Shown in pieces: positions 36,680-46,477 of a DNA stretch of 64,000 nt; positions within the stretch are counted from its first letter, which is position 1, and the number at the start of each line of letters is the position of its first letter. This stretch comes from Candidatus Desulfofervidus auxilii (GTDB lineage Bacteria > Desulfobacterota > Desulfofervidia > Desulfofervidales > Desulfofervidaceae): contig JAJSZS010000003.1 in NCBI GenBank assembly GCA_030262725.1, positions 90,867-154,866 on the forward strand, written 5' to 3'. The notes under the pieces are model-generated. The model saw nothing but the letters and a program-made list of their open reading frames with translations. It did no database searches and was not told where the DNA came from. The position numbers were made by a program, and so were the translations under genes.

Positions 36680-38044
36680 ATGCTAAAGATTGAAAGACCT
36701 TTGCCTCATGGGGGAAGGCTAGTAGAAAGGGTTGTAAGAAATCCTGAGCTGGCAAAAAAGATGGCAAAAGGTTGTCCGGTTTATGATATTAAGCCCACGC
36801 TTCACTTTGAGACAGGTGTGCCTGTAAGAAATGTCTATAGGGAAATAATGTCTATATGCTATGGATTTTTTAGCCCTGTTGAGGGGTCTATGACACAGGC
36901 AGAGGTTGAGAGGATATTAAAGGAAAGGAGGCTTCTGAATGATTGGGTATTCCCTTATCCATTGGTCTTTGACATCAGTGAAGAGGACTACAAAAAGCTG
37001 GGTGTAACATCAGGGGATAGGGTGCTCCTTAGGCTTAAAGGAGAGCCCTTTGCCGTACTTGATGTTGAAGAGGTATGGAGGATTGATAACCCAGAAGAAC
37101 TTGCCCATAAAACATTTGGTACACCTGAAGATAACCCAGAAGTTGTAAGACAACGATTTGATAAAAAACATCCAGGTTGGGTTATTTATAGGAGCCTTAA
37201 CCCAGTGGTGCTTGCTGGAAAATATACAATAATAAATGAGCCTAAATTTAAGCCACCTTTTGATAGATTTTGGTATCCCCCTAGAAAATCAAGGGAGGAA
37301 TATGATAAGAGGGGATGGAGAACTGTCATAAATCATCAGACAAGAAATGTCCCACATGTTGGTCATGAGTTCCTCATGAAGAATGCCGCTTATATGGGAG
37401 ATATAGAGCCATGCCATGGTATACAGGTAAATGCCATAATTGGTGTTAAAAGGAGAGGAGATTATCCAGATGAGGCTATAGTTGAAGGTCATGAAATGTT
37501 ACACCTTGCAGGTTATATAAAGCCAGAAAGGCACCTAGTAACAATATGCCTGTGGGATATGAGGTATGGGAACCCTCTTGAATCTATTTTGCATGGGATA
37601 ATAAGGCAGAATATGGGTTGCACACATCATATGTTTGGAAGAGACCATGCAGCTGTCGGTGAGTACTATGATATGTATGCAACACAGATACTTTGGGGTA
37701 AGGGGATACCTAGCTTTGGATTTCCCGCACCCATTACAGATGTTCCATATGGCCTTCAGATAAGACCTCAGAATATGGCTGAGTTCTGGTACTGCCCTAA
37801 GTGTGGAGAGATTGCATACAGTGGAACTTGTAATCATACAAAAGAAAAACAAAAATTTAGCGGTAGTTTTGTAAGGGGCATGGTGGCAGAAGGTGTCTTT
37901 CCACCTAAGGTTATCTTTAGACCTGAAGTATATAAGGTGATTGTTAAATGGTGGAAAAAATTTGGTTATCCTTTCTGTAATGAAGAATATGTAAAGAAAA
38001 AGGAAAAAGAATTAGAAGTAGACTTACCACATATGGAAATTTAA
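36680..38044 (+). CDS. sat: Sulfate adenylyltransferase (ATP sulfurylase)
   Basis: A 454-residue homo-oligomeric ATP sulfurylase that activates sulfate to APS, the first step of dissimilatory sulfate reduction. Key motifs are the phosphate-binding VINHQTRNVPHVGHEFLMK (QTRN and HVGH type) and GCTHHMFGRDHAAVG with its GRDHA motif, plus a C-terminal zinc-binding set CPKCGE..TCNH. ATG at 36680 has GAGGAGG at 36667-36673. No aprBA or qmo genes follow, unlike many sulfate reducers. Confidence 0.95.
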   Translation: MLKIERPLPHGGRLVERVVRNPELAKKMAKGCPVYDIKPTLHFETGVPVRNVYREIMSICYGFFSPVEGSMTQAEVERILKERRLLNDWVFPYPLVFDISEEDYKKLGVTSGDRVLLRLKGEPFAVLDVEEVWRIDNPEELAHKTFGTPEDNPEVVRQRFDKKHPGWVIYRSLNPVVLAGKYTIINEPKFKPPFDRFWYPPRKSREEYDKRGWRTVINHQTRNVPHVGHEFLMKNAAYMGDIEPCHGIQVNAIIGVKRRGDYPDEAIVEGHEMLHLAGYIKPERHLVTICLWDMRYGNPLESILHGIIRQNMGCTHHMFGRDHAAVGEYYDMYATQILWGKGIPSFGFPAPITDVPYGLQIRPQNMAEFWYCPKCGEIAYSGTCNHTKEKQKFSGSFVRGMVAEGVFPPKVIFRPEVYKVIVKWWKKFGYPFCNEEYVKKKEKELEVDLPHMEI

Positions 38045-38066
38045 AAAATCCAGTAAGGAGGGAAAA

Positions 38067-38465
38067 ATGGCTCATTTTATTGCCATTCTTTTAGATGAAA
38101 AAAGGTTAGATGCATTAAAAGGGACTGGGCTTGAAGATAAAATTTCAGACCTCTTTGGAGGTGCACTAAAAGCTCTTAATATAGAGGTACCTGAGGATGC
38201 TGAGAAATGGATAATGGAAGCATTTACTTCATCTAGAATTGATACCAGAGGAGCGATTACGGATCTGCCTATAGCATTTAATAGGGTACTTTTTGAAGAG
38301 ATTGTAAAACATAAATCTATTGGTAAAGAGGTATTTGATAGTGTCTTGGCTCGGGCTGATGAGATAAAAAAAGCAGCGGCAAAGGAGAGTTCATATCTAC
38401 CTCCACCAGATGTAGACCTCTCTGATATAGAAAAGCTTCAAAAAAAGCCATATCAAACTGCTTAA
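38067..38465 (+). CDS. Unknown soluble protein downstream of sat
   Basis: A 132-residue, mostly helical protein (MAHFIAILLDEKRLDALKGTGLEDKISDLFGGALKALNIEVPEDAEKWIM...). I do not recognise a family. It follows sat by 22 bases, has a strong AAGGAGGG site and is the last gene before a strong terminator, so it is an integral member of the sat operon. The proline-rich tail (YLPPPDVDLSDIEKLQKKP) looks like a flexible docking segment. A role with Sat is inference only. Confidence 0.6.
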   Translation: MAHFIAILLDEKRLDALKGTGLEDKISDLFGGALKALNIEVPEDAEKWIMEAFTSSRIDTRGAITDLPIAFNRVLFEEIVKHKSIGKEVFDSVLARADEIKKAAAKESSYLPPPDVDLSDIEKLQKKPYQTA

Positions 38466-38472
38466 TAGTTAT

Positions 38473-38508
38473 AAATCCCCTCAGTCTAAGCAGACTGAGG
38501 GGATTTTT
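38473..38508 (+). terminator. Intrinsic terminator of the sat operon
   Basis: AAATCCCCTCAGTCT (38473-38487) and AGACTGAGGGGATTT (38492-38506) form a perfect 15-bp stem with the four-base loop AAGC, followed by TTTTT (38504-38508). It is the clearest terminator in the window and closes the unit that begins at the sigma-54 promoter. Confidence 0.93.
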
Positions 38509-38521
38509 GAACCTGATAAAA

Positions 38522-39052
38522 ATGAACCTTTTGGTTATATCTCTTTCAGTATTATGCATATTTTCTTCAATTGCGCTTTCTCAACCACTGAAGATTGGAA
38601 AAACTCTATTTTATATAACTTTTATTGCAAAACCAAATAGACCTCAAACATATCATCTGTTTTTTTCTGATAAACCCCAAGTCAAAGGAAATGACCCCAT
38701 TGTTGATGATGAGGATATAGAAGAACCTGATTTCCCTGAATACAGACGGGCAGGAGAAATAAAAAGACAAGGTCTAGATTTAGGTAAGGTCAGTGTTAAA
38801 GAAAAAACGAGTTTTGTCTTTGATGTTACTGGTTTTATCAATGATCATCCATCAAAATGCTATTTTTTGGCAGTAAAAAGAGAGGGAGCTGATTATTTTG
38901 TGCCCATGGAGACTTGGTTTAACAGAGAGGGAAAGGTTTCAGGCAAAACTAAAATTGTTTTTCAAACAGGTATTTTGGGTAGCTTCTTGGATCAGAAACT
39001 CCGTATTAAAGAAGATACCTTAGAATTTAGCGTTAGGAGTCCTGAAAAATGA
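38522..39052 (+). CDS. Exported protein of unknown function
   Basis: About 176 residues with a signal peptide (MNLLVISLSVLCIFSSIALSQ) and a soluble mature part containing an acidic patch (PIVDDEDIEEPDFPEYRRAGE) and a late beta-type section. No family recognised. I moved the start to ATG at 38522 because the upstream TTG lies in the terminator tail. Its last four bases overlap the porin-like gene, so the two are likely one unit and may work together in the envelope. Confidence 0.6.
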   Translation: MNLLVISLSVLCIFSSIALSQPLKIGKTLFYITFIAKPNRPQTYHLFFSDKPQVKGNDPIVDDEDIEEPDFPEYRRAGEIKRQGLDLGKVSVKEKTSFVFDVTGFINDHPSKCYFLAVKREGADYFVPMETWFNREGKVSGKTKIVFQTGILGSFLDQKLRIKEDTLEFSVRSPEK

Positions 39053-40269
39053 AGCGTTTTTTTATTTTTTTGTTTATTATTACCTTTTTTGGGGTAAATT
39101 TGACCTATGGGTATAGAATCCAAATTTCTAAAGATACTTGGGCTGATTTTGCTATAAGGGGGCAGTTGTTTTATTTCAATTGGGATAAAAGAAGCGATGA
39201 GATAGATTATCGTCAAAATTATTTTGAAATGACAGAGGCAGAATTTTATGTTAAAGGTCAGATTAACAAATTGGTTCAATTCTTTACCCAATGGGAGTGT
39301 TATTACAAACCATATAAACTAAGTGGTAAAAAAAGGGAGGATAGCACTAAAGCTTTTATGAAAGAGACAGGTGTAAATCTTCTATTTTGTTCTGAGTTTA
39401 GGATAAGATTTGGCAGGCAGCGTATACCTGTTAGCAGATATCATCAAAGGTCTGATTATAAAAAACTCATTCCTACTGACTATTTTTATAGGTATGATAT
39501 CCATAGCGTATTTAAAGGTAATGTCAATAAATACCTTAACACAAAAGAAACCTGTCTTCAAATTAGACATCCAGGCATTACGGTCTTTGGATACTTCTTT
39601 AATGGGATGCTTGAATATCACCTAGGTTTATTTAATCAGCCAAACAACAAGCCTCTTGGCGCAGATGAGGGTGGTTTTAAAGGTGTTAGACCCACATTAA
39701 GGCTTGTCTTTACTCCTGTTTGGTTGGGATATAAACCCGAAAAGTCCATTAAAGGGACAAGGGGAGATTCTTATCTTGGGAAAAAGGACGTATTTAATAT
39801 TGGTATAGGATATTCTAGAGAAGAGATATGGGATGGTCTTGATAATGAGATGTTTGCTATTGATGGTTTTTGGGAGAAGAGATTTGGCAGTAAAAATAGA
39901 TATGTCCCTATGTTACAATTTGGATACATTTACTCAAAAGAGACTCATAAAGTTGATGGTAAGTCAGAAGATAGTCAATTCTGGTGGATTGCAGGGCAAT
40001 TCCTTTATAATAAATTTATTGGTTATGGAAGGCCTGCTATTGCAGTGAGATTTGAGCAGATGAACGCAGATAATGCTTATAATAATGAAGATGTTACCTA
40101 TAATCGTGTCTCAATTTTTCTTAATTACTTCATCAAAGGATACTCTGCCTGGTTAGCAGTTGGTGTTGATCAGGTATGGTATACTAATGGTGCAAAAGAT
40201 TACTGTTTAGCCCATGGCAAACAACGCAATATGACTGACTTCAGCACTTACTTTCAATTTAGATTCTAA
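39049..40269 (+). CDS. Porin-like outer-membrane beta-barrel protein
   Basis: A 406-residue protein with a signal peptide (MKRFFIFLFIITFFGVNLTYG), alternating aromatic/hydrophobic strands throughout, and a C-terminal phenylalanine (TYFQFRF), the usual signal for outer-membrane insertion. Phrases such as EFRIRFGRQRIPVSRYHQRSD resemble phosphate-selective porin (O/P) family proteins. Placed beside the sulfate-activation and anion-transport genes it may be an oxyanion porin, but that is inference. Confidence 0.72.
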   Translation: MKRFFIFLFIITFFGVNLTYGYRIQISKDTWADFAIRGQLFYFNWDKRSDEIDYRQNYFEMTEAEFYVKGQINKLVQFFTQWECYYKPYKLSGKKREDSTKAFMKETGVNLLFCSEFRIRFGRQRIPVSRYHQRSDYKKLIPTDYFYRYDIHSVFKGNVNKYLNTKETCLQIRHPGITVFGYFFNGMLEYHLGLFNQPNNKPLGADEGGFKGVRPTLRLVFTPVWLGYKPEKSIKGTRGDSYLGKKDVFNIGIGYSREEIWDGLDNEMFAIDGFWEKRFGSKNRYVPMLQFGYIYSKETHKVDGKSEDSQFWWIAGQFLYNKFIGYGRPAIAVRFEQMNADNAYNNEDVTYNRVSIFLNYFIKGYSAWLAVGVDQVWYTNGAKDYCLAHGKQRNMTDFSTYFQFRF

Positions 40270-40273
40270 AGAA

Positions 40274-40836
40274 ATGAATTTCCCTCTTTTTATATTACCC
40301 TTGATATCCTTTATCATTGCTACTCTTACTTCACAGGCTGGGGTTTCAGGGGCATTTCTGCTTATGCCTGTTCAAATAAGCCTTTTGGGCATTACTTCTC
40401 CTATAGCAAGTGCTACCAATCCCAAACCCTTTAAATTATTTATAAGAAAAAAGAAAATACAGGTGGTTACTGAAATTCAAATTAAACAGATGTCTTTTAA
40501 AAATGTCACATTTTCTTTTGCTTATGAAGATTTTTCTTTTTCACCTATTGTTATCTTTTTACTTACTCTTTTTACTGGAACTATCTCTGGAGCTTATGGA
40601 ATTGGGGGTGGGGCATTATTAGCCCCTATCCTTATTTCGGTATTTATGTTACCACCCTTACAGGCACATTTACTACTTCTATAATGGGTGTATGTTTTTA
40701 CTACTTGTTAGGTTATCCACCCAATTGGAAAATTGCTATTTCAAGAACACAAAAATATATTCCTGAAAGAGTAATAAAAATCATACTTGCCTTTCTCATT
40801 TTTATCCCAGCAGCAAAGTATATTTTAAGGTTATAG
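40274..40836 (+). pseudogene. Decayed TSUP transporter gene
   Basis: The first frame (136 codons) matches a TSUP protein with a large internal deletion after SATNP: the text jumps directly to PFKLFI and then RKKKIQVV. The second repeat (SFSPIVIFLLTLFTGTISGAYGIGGGALLAPILIS) is present, then the frame is lost. In another frame the sequence continues TFTTSIMGVCFYYLLGYPPNW...KYIPERVIKIILAFLIFIP to a stop at 40834-40836, again with a deletion. At least one frameshift plus two deletions make function very unlikely. Confidence 0.85.
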
Positions 40837-40888
40837 CTTCCACCATTAAGAGATAATCTTTTGGTTTATACCTTCTATCAAAACTTTA

Positions 40889-42100
40889 TTATAGCATACA
40901 AGATTTTTGGGAGGCTGTTTTAAAGAATAATTCTATTAAATGATGACCTGGCTTAACAAAGATACCTGATGTCTTAGCACTTTCTTCAGAAAATGGGCGA
41001 AAAGAAACATTGGATTTTCTTTCATAAAAAATAGCAAATGGCACTGGCATAGCAACATGTGTTCTTACTGAAATAGGAGTATAGTGATCAGTAGTAACGA
41101 GAATTTTTATATCTTTTTCTTTTGTTTCTCTTAATATTGTACCAACTACAAATTCATCAAATGCTTCAATTGATTCTATTTTTGCCTTTAAATTACCTTC
41201 ATGACCTGCTTCATCTGGTGCTTCAACATGAACATAAACAAAATCTAACTTTTCTAATGCTGAAAGTGCATATTCTGCTTTTCCTTTATAATTTGTATCA
41301 AAATAACCTGTTGCCCCAGGTACATTTATTATTTTCAATCCTGCTAAGATACCAATACCTTTAATTAAATCTACCGCTGAAATTACTGCCCCTTTTAATC
41401 CAAATTTTTCTTCAAATTTAGGCATATCTGGTATTTCCCCCTGTCCCCAAGGCCATATACTATTAGCTGGCTTTAATCCTCTATTTATACGAGAAATGTT
41501 TATAGGATGTTTTTTTAAAATAAATCTTGCTTTACCCATTAAACTCCTTATTTCTTCTGGTAAAGAGAAGAAATAATCTGTAACATCCTTTTCTATAACA
41601 TCATGCGGAGGTAATGTTTCAAATTCTTTTTTCCCTTTATACCAGATAAGAATATGCCTATAACTTACACCAGCAAAAAATTTAAATTTTTCATCATTTA
41701 TACCTTCATTCAATGCTTCTATTAAAATCTTTGCCTCTTCTGATGAAATATGCTCAGCACTATAATCAGCCATAAAGAAACGACCTCTTTCTTCTGTCAA
41801 TGTAACAAGATTACACCTAAAAATAATATCTTCTTTAGAAGCTTTTATACCAAGACTTGCTGCCTCTATCGGCCCTCTGCCTGTATGATAGATTTTAGGG
41901 TCAAATCCCATAAGCGTCATATTAGCAACATCACTGCCAGGTGGCATACCTTCTGGCACTGTTTCTACCAAACCTATTGAACCATGAGTGGCAATAAAAT
42001 CCATGTTTGGTGTCTTAGCAGCCATTAAAGGGGTCTTCCTATTTAAAACATCTATAGGATAATCTCCCATTCCATCACCAACAAGAAAGACAAATTTCAT
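40889..42100 (-). CDS. ApgM-type phosphoglycerate mutase / possible homoserine kinase
   Basis: A 403-residue alkaline-phosphatase-superfamily protein of the archaeal cofactor-independent phosphoglycerate mutase group. It has the metal ligands and catalytic serine region FLVGDGMGDYP and GMPPGSDVANMTLMG, and VTTDHYTPISVRTHVAMPVPFAI near the end. In several bacteria lacking ThrB this family sits beside hom and is thought to phosphorylate homoserine. Here hom starts at its 5' edge with a one-base overlap, so that role is at least as likely as glycolysis. Confidence 0.85.
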   Translation of the reverse strand: MKFVFLVGDGMGDYPIDVLNRKTPLMAAKTPNMDFIATHGSIGLVETVPEGMPPGSDVANMTLMGFDPKIYHTGRGPIEAASLGIKASKEDIIFRCNLVTLTEERGRFFMADYSAEHISSEEAKILIEALNEGINDEKFKFFAGVSYRHILIWYKGKKEFETLPPHDVIEKDVTDYFFSLPEEIRSLMGKARFILKKHPINISRINRGLKPANSIWPWGQGEIPDMPKFEEKFGLKGAVISAVDLIKGIGILAGLKIINVPGATGYFDTNYKGKAEYALSALEKLDFVYVHVEAPDEAGHEGNLKAKIESIEAFDEFVVGTILRETKEKDIKILVTTDHYTPISVRTHVAMPVPFAIFYERKSNVSFRPFSEESAKTSGIFVKPGHHLIELFFKTASQKSCML

Positions 42101-43416
42101 TATTCAATCCTTAATTCGTCTTCAATACGAATAAAAATAGGTTTTGCTTTTACTACTTCAAGTTTTTCTATTTCCTTTAATGCTTTTTTCACATTTGCCT
42201 CCTTTGCCTCATGGGTAAGCATAACAATAGGCACTTTACCATTTATTTCTCTACCTTTTTGCACTACTGAAGAAATACTTATATCATTATTACCTAATAC
42301 ACCAGAAATCTTTGAAAGTACACCAGGTTTATCTACTGCAAAAAAACGGAAATAGTATTTACAAATAATTTCATCCATAGAAATAATTGGCTTTTTTTCT
42401 CTTTCACTAGGGAGAAAAGAAAGAGATGGAACTCTTTGGCTAATACCTTTAATTATATTTCTTGCTAAATCAACTACATCACTTACTACAGCACTACCTG
42501 CTGGCATCATACCTGCCCCTAAACCATAAAAAAGCACATTGCCTACTGCATCACCCTTTACTAAAAGGGCATTATAAGCCCAATTAACATTGGCAAGAGG
42601 GTGCTCTATAGGAATCATTGTAGGATGTACTCTTGCTTCAATACCATTATCATTATATCGAGAAATAGCCAAAAGTTTTATGCAATAACCAAATTCTTTA
42701 GCAAACTCAATATCAAGTGGTTCAATGTTTGTTATTCCTTCAATATAAACTTTATCAAATGTTATAGGCATTCCATAGGCTAATGCAATAAGAATAGCAA
42801 GTTTATGAGCACTATCAATGCCTTCAACATCAAAAAAAGGATCTGCTTCAGCATAACCTCTTTTTTGAGCCTCTTTTAAAGCCTTATCAAAGGGAATACA
42901 TTCCTTTGTCATTTTAGTTAAAATAAAATTGGCTGTGCCATTTAATATACCAAACAAACAAAGAATCTTATTTCCAGCAAGCCCCTCCTTTATCCCCTTT
43001 ATTAAAGGGATACCACCTCCAACACTTGCTTCAAAAGCTACATCTACACCATAATGAGCTGCTAAAGAAAAAATTTCTTCTCCATGAACAGCTAACAAAG
43101 CCTTATTAGCTGTAACAACATGTTTTTTCTGTTTAATAGCATTTAAAATAAATGTCTTTGCTGGCTCATAACCACCAATAAGTTCAATAACAATATGAAT
43201 TTCAGGATCATTTACAATATCATTTGCATCTTCTGTCAGAATAATGCCAGCCAAATCAACAGGTCTAGGACGTTTCAAATCTTTATCTGCTATTTTTTTC
43301 AATACCAAAGGCACACCAACTTGTTTTAATAATAAATCCTTATTTTCAATAAGGATTTTTGCTACACCTGTACCAACTGTACCAAGACCAATAAGTCCAA
43401 TGTTGATAGCATCCAT
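42100..43416 (-). CDS. hom: Homoserine dehydrogenase
   Basis: A 438-residue enzyme with an NAD(P) loop (IGLIGLGTVGTGVAKIL), the catalytic domain signature (KGILNGTANFILTKM-like; here LFGILNGTANFILTKM) and GYAEADPFFDVEGIDSAHKLAIL. A C-terminal ACT domain (about 355-430; FRFFAVDKPGVLSKISGVLG) gives threonine feedback. It reduces aspartate semialdehyde to homoserine for threonine and methionine. It lies between an aminotransferase and the ApgM-like gene, forming an amino-acid operon. Confidence 0.95.
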   Translation of the reverse strand: MDAINIGLIGLGTVGTGVAKILIENKDLLLKQVGVPLVLKKIADKDLKRPRPVDLAGIILTEDANDIVNDPEIHIVIELIGGYEPAKTFILNAIKQKKHVVTANKALLAVHGEEIFSLAAHYGVDVAFEASVGGGIPLIKGIKEGLAGNKILCLFGILNGTANFILTKMTKECIPFDKALKEAQKRGYAEADPFFDVEGIDSAHKLAILIALAYGMPITFDKVYIEGITNIEPLDIEFAKEFGYCIKLLAISRYNDNGIEARVHPTMIPIEHPLANVNWAYNALLVKGDAVGNVLFYGLGAGMMPAGSAVVSDVVDLARNIIKGISQRVPSLSFLPSEREKKPIISMDEIICKYYFRFFAVDKPGVLSKISGVLGNNDISISSVVQKGREINGKVPIVMLTHEAKEANVKKALKEIEKLEVVKAKPIFIRIEDELRIE

Positions 43417-44604
43417 CTATCCCCTCTCAAGAAATCTTCTTATACCTCTTATAGCTTGACGAATCCTGTGAGGATTTTCTACTAAAGCAAAACGCACATA
43501 TTCATCTCCATATTCACCAAAACCAATACCTGGTGAGACAGCTACTTTTGCCTCTCGAATAAGTCTTAAAGAAAATTCTACTGAACCTAAATGTCTAAAC
43601 TTTTCAGGTATTTTAGCCCAAACAAACATAGTAGCTTTTGGTTTTTCTACTGACCAACCAATCCGATTTAAACCCTCTACTAAAACATCTCTTCTTTCTT
43701 TATAAATTTGTACAGTTTGTTGAACACATTCTTGAGAACCATTTAAAGCAATAATAGAGGCAATTTGAATTGGTTGAAATATACCATAGTCTAAATAACT
43801 TTTTATGCGAGTAAGTGCACTTATAATTTTTGCATTACCTACACAATAACCTACACGCCAACCAGGCATATTATAACTTTTGGACATAGAAAAAAATTCA
43901 ACACCAACATCCTTTGCCCCTTTTGCTTGAAGAAAACTTGGTGCTACATAACCATCATAAACAAGATCAGCATAAGCAAAATCATGAATTATCCAAATCT
44001 TATTTTCTTTAGCAAAATCAACAATTTTTTGAAAAAATTCAAGGTCTACTACTTTTGTTGTAGGATTGTGTGGAAAAGAAATAACTAATAACTTTGGACG
44101 TGGCCATGCTTTCTTAACTGCCTTTATAAGCTCTTCAAAAAAATCACAGTTTTCAATAAGAGGTACACTATGAACATCTGCATTAGCAATAACAATGCCA
44201 TAACTATGAATAGGATAGGTAGGATTGGGAACTAAAGCTGAATCGCCAGGGCCAAGCATAACAAGCATTAGATGAGCAAATCCTTCTTTACTACCAATAG
44301 TTACTACTGCTTCTGTTTCAGGATCAATATCTACATCAAACCTTCTTTTATACCAGTTAGCAATAGCTTCACGCAGTTTTCTAATACCACGAGAAGCAGA
44401 ATAACGATGATTATGTGGTTTTTGCGCTGCTTCAATCAATTTATCTACAATATGACGAGGTGTAGGGAGATCTGGATTGCCCATACCTAAATCAATAATA
44501 TCCTCTCCCCGCCTTCTTGCTTCCATCTTTAAATTATTTACTTCTGCAAAGACATAAGGAGGCAATCTTTTAATTCTGGGAAAGACTTCTTCCAAATCAT
44601 TCAT
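43417..44604 (-). CDS. Class I aminotransferase (alanine/aspartate transaminase-like, AlaC type)
   Basis: A 395-residue PLP enzyme. The opening [20 protein letters not shown], the aspartate region [15 protein letters not shown] and the PLP-binding lysine in [21 protein letters not shown] are typical of fold-type I transaminases close to AlaC. It probably supplies or uses pyruvate/alanine or related amino acids. A clear GAGGTGATAAT site precedes the start, and it ends directly before hom, so they share a transcript. Confidence 0.88.
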   Translation of the reverse strand: MNDLEEVFPRIKRLPPYVFAEVNNLKMEARRRGEDIIDLGMGNPDLPTPRHIVDKLIEAAQKPHNHRYSASRGIRKLREAIANWYKRRFDVDIDPETEAVVTIGSKEGFAHLMLVMLGPGDSALVPNPTYPIHSYGIVIANADVHSVPLIENCDFFEELIKAVKKAWPRPKLLVISFPHNPTTKVVDLEFFQKIVDFAKENKIWIIHDFAYADLVYDGYVAPSFLQAKGAKDVGVEFFSMSKSYNMPGWRVGYCVGNAKIISALTRIKSYLDYGIFQPIQIASIIALNGSQECVQQTVQIYKERRDVLVEGLNRIGWSVEKPKATMFVWAKIPEKFRHLGSVEFSLRLIREAKVAVSPGIGFGEYGDEYVRFALVENPHRIRQAIRGIRRFLERG

Positions 44605-44608
44605 ATTA

Positions 44609-46477
44609 TCACCTCACCTCTGCTCCAGATTTAATATCACCATCTATTGTTGTTAAAACCATATTTTCACCATCTGATGCAGCTAAAATCATTCCTTCTG
44701 AAATTACTCCACGCAATTTAGCAGGTTTTAAATTTACAACTATTAATACTTTTTTACCAATTAAATCCTGTGGTTTATAAAATTTAGCAATACCTGCTAC
44801 AACAGTGCGTTTTTCTCCACCTAAATCAACCCTTAATTTCAATAATTTTTCTGTATTAGGCAATCTTTCTGCTTCAATTATCTCACCTACACGAATATCT
44901 ATACGAGAAAATTCTTCAATAGTAATCAATTTTCCCTTTTCTACTTTTATCTCTTTTGGCAATTCCTTTCTTGGAAAAAGAGGAATTGGCTTTTGCACTT
45001 TTATACCTGGTCTTATCTGCCCCCATTTAATAGCCTCATCCCAGGATAAATCTTCTTTTAAACTTAATAATTCATTCATTTTTTTACTTGCATCAGGCAT
45101 TATGGGCTTTAATAAAAAGGCAATTAAACGTAATCCCTCCATTAATGTATAAAGTACAGCATTCAATCTTTCCTTTTGACCAGTTTTTGCCAAAGTCCAA
45201 GGGGCTGAAGAATCAATATATTTATTTAAAGCATTTATAAATTCCCAAAGATTTGTTAATGCTTTATGAAAATTAAAATTTTTCATTTCTTGAACATATA
45301 TTTCTATCATATTTTGCGCTTGTTCCCTAATTTTTTTCTCTGCATCAGTCTCTATATAAGATTCTGGAATAATTCCTTTGTTATATTTATGAAGCATACT
45401 TAAAGAACGACTAAATAAATTCCCCAAATCATTAGCCAAATCAGCATTAAAACGTTCTATCATCCCTTCTTCGCTAAAATTGGCATCCAAACCAAATGGC
45501 ATCTCACGCAAAAGAAAGTAACGAAAGGCATCTAAACCATATTTTTCAGTAATCTCTAAAGGAGAAATTACATTGCCTAAAGATTTAGACATCTTTTGCT
45601 CCCTCACATTCCAATAACCATGCACATGCAGATGTTGATATGGCTCAATACCTACTGCATGTAACATAATAGGCCAATAAATTCCATGTGGTTTTAAAAT
45701 ATCTTTGGCAATAATATGGTTTGCTACTGGCCAAAACTTTTTAAATAATTCTCCATCTGGAAAATCAATGGCAGATAAATAATTCAGTAAGGCATCAAAC
45801 CATACATAAGTAACAAAATTTTTATCAAATGGTAAAGTTATACCCCAACTAAGCCTTTTTTTAGGTCTTGAGATACATAAGTCTTCTAAAGGTTCACGCA
45901 AAAAACCTAAAACTTCATTTCTATATCTTTCTGGTTGAATGAAATCAGGATGAGTTTTAATATAATCAATCAACCAATCTTGATATTTGCTCATACGGAA
46001 AAAATAATTTGCCTCTTTTAACAAAACAGGTTCTATTTTGTGGTCAGGACACTTACCATCTACTAATTCTTTTTCTGTAAGAAATCTCTCGCAACCAAAA
46101 CAATATTTCCCTTCATATTCACTTAAATAAATTTCACCTTTTTCATAAAGTCTTTGTAAAACATATTGCACTACTTTTTTATGATATTCAAAGGTAGTGC
46201 GGATAAATTTATTATACTGAATATTTAAATCAGCCCATGTCTTACGAAAACAATCACTTATCTCATCCACATACTCCTTTGGCGTTTTGCCCACTTCTTT
46301 AGCTGCTTGAACAATTTTATCTCCATGCTCATCAGTACCTGTAAGAAAAAATGTTTCATAACCCATTAATTTGTAAAATCTATTTATAGTATCAGCAACA
46401 ATAGTAGTATAGGCATGACCAAGATGTGGTTTAGCATTTACATAATAAATTGGTGTAGTTACATAAAAGCGATTCAT
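44609..46477 (-). CDS. metG: Methionyl-tRNA synthetase with C-terminal tRNA-binding domain
   Basis: A 622-residue class I synthetase. HIGH-type motif is PHLGHAYT, the KMSKS loop is [14 protein letters not shown], and the zinc knuckle is CFGCERF...CPDH. The C-terminal 100 residues ([32 protein letters not shown]) are the EMAP/Trbp111-type tRNA-binding domain. The start overlaps ricT by 4 bases. Length and domain order are standard for bacterial MetG with a fused tail. Confidence 0.96.
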   Translation of the reverse strand: MNRFYVTTPIYYVNAKPHLGHAYTTIVADTINRFYKLMGYETFFLTGTDEHGDKIVQAAKEVGKTPKEYVDEISDCFRKTWADLNIQYNKFIRTTFEYHKKVVQYVLQRLYEKGEIYLSEYEGKYCFGCERFLTEKELVDGKCPDHKIEPVLLKEANYFFRMSKYQDWLIDYIKTHPDFIQPERYRNEVLGFLREPLEDLCISRPKKRLSWGITLPFDKNFVTYVWFDALLNYLSAIDFPDGELFKKFWPVANHIIAKDILKPHGIYWPIMLHAVGIEPYQHLHVHGYWNVREQKMSKSLGNVISPLEITEKYGLDAFRYFLLREMPFGLDANFSEEGMIERFNADLANDLGNLFSRSLSMLHKYNKGIIPESYIETDAEKKIREQAQNMIEIYVQEMKNFNFHKALTNLWEFINALNKYIDSSAPWTLAKTGQKERLNAVLYTLMEGLRLIAFLLKPIMPDASKKMNELLSLKEDLSWDEAIKWGQIRPGIKVQKPIPLFPRKELPKEIKVEKGKLITIEEFSRIDIRVGEIIEAERLPNTEKLLKLRVDLGGEKRTVVAGIAKFYKPQDLIGKKVLIVVNLKPAKLRGVISEGMILAASDGENMVLTTIDGDIKSGAEVR

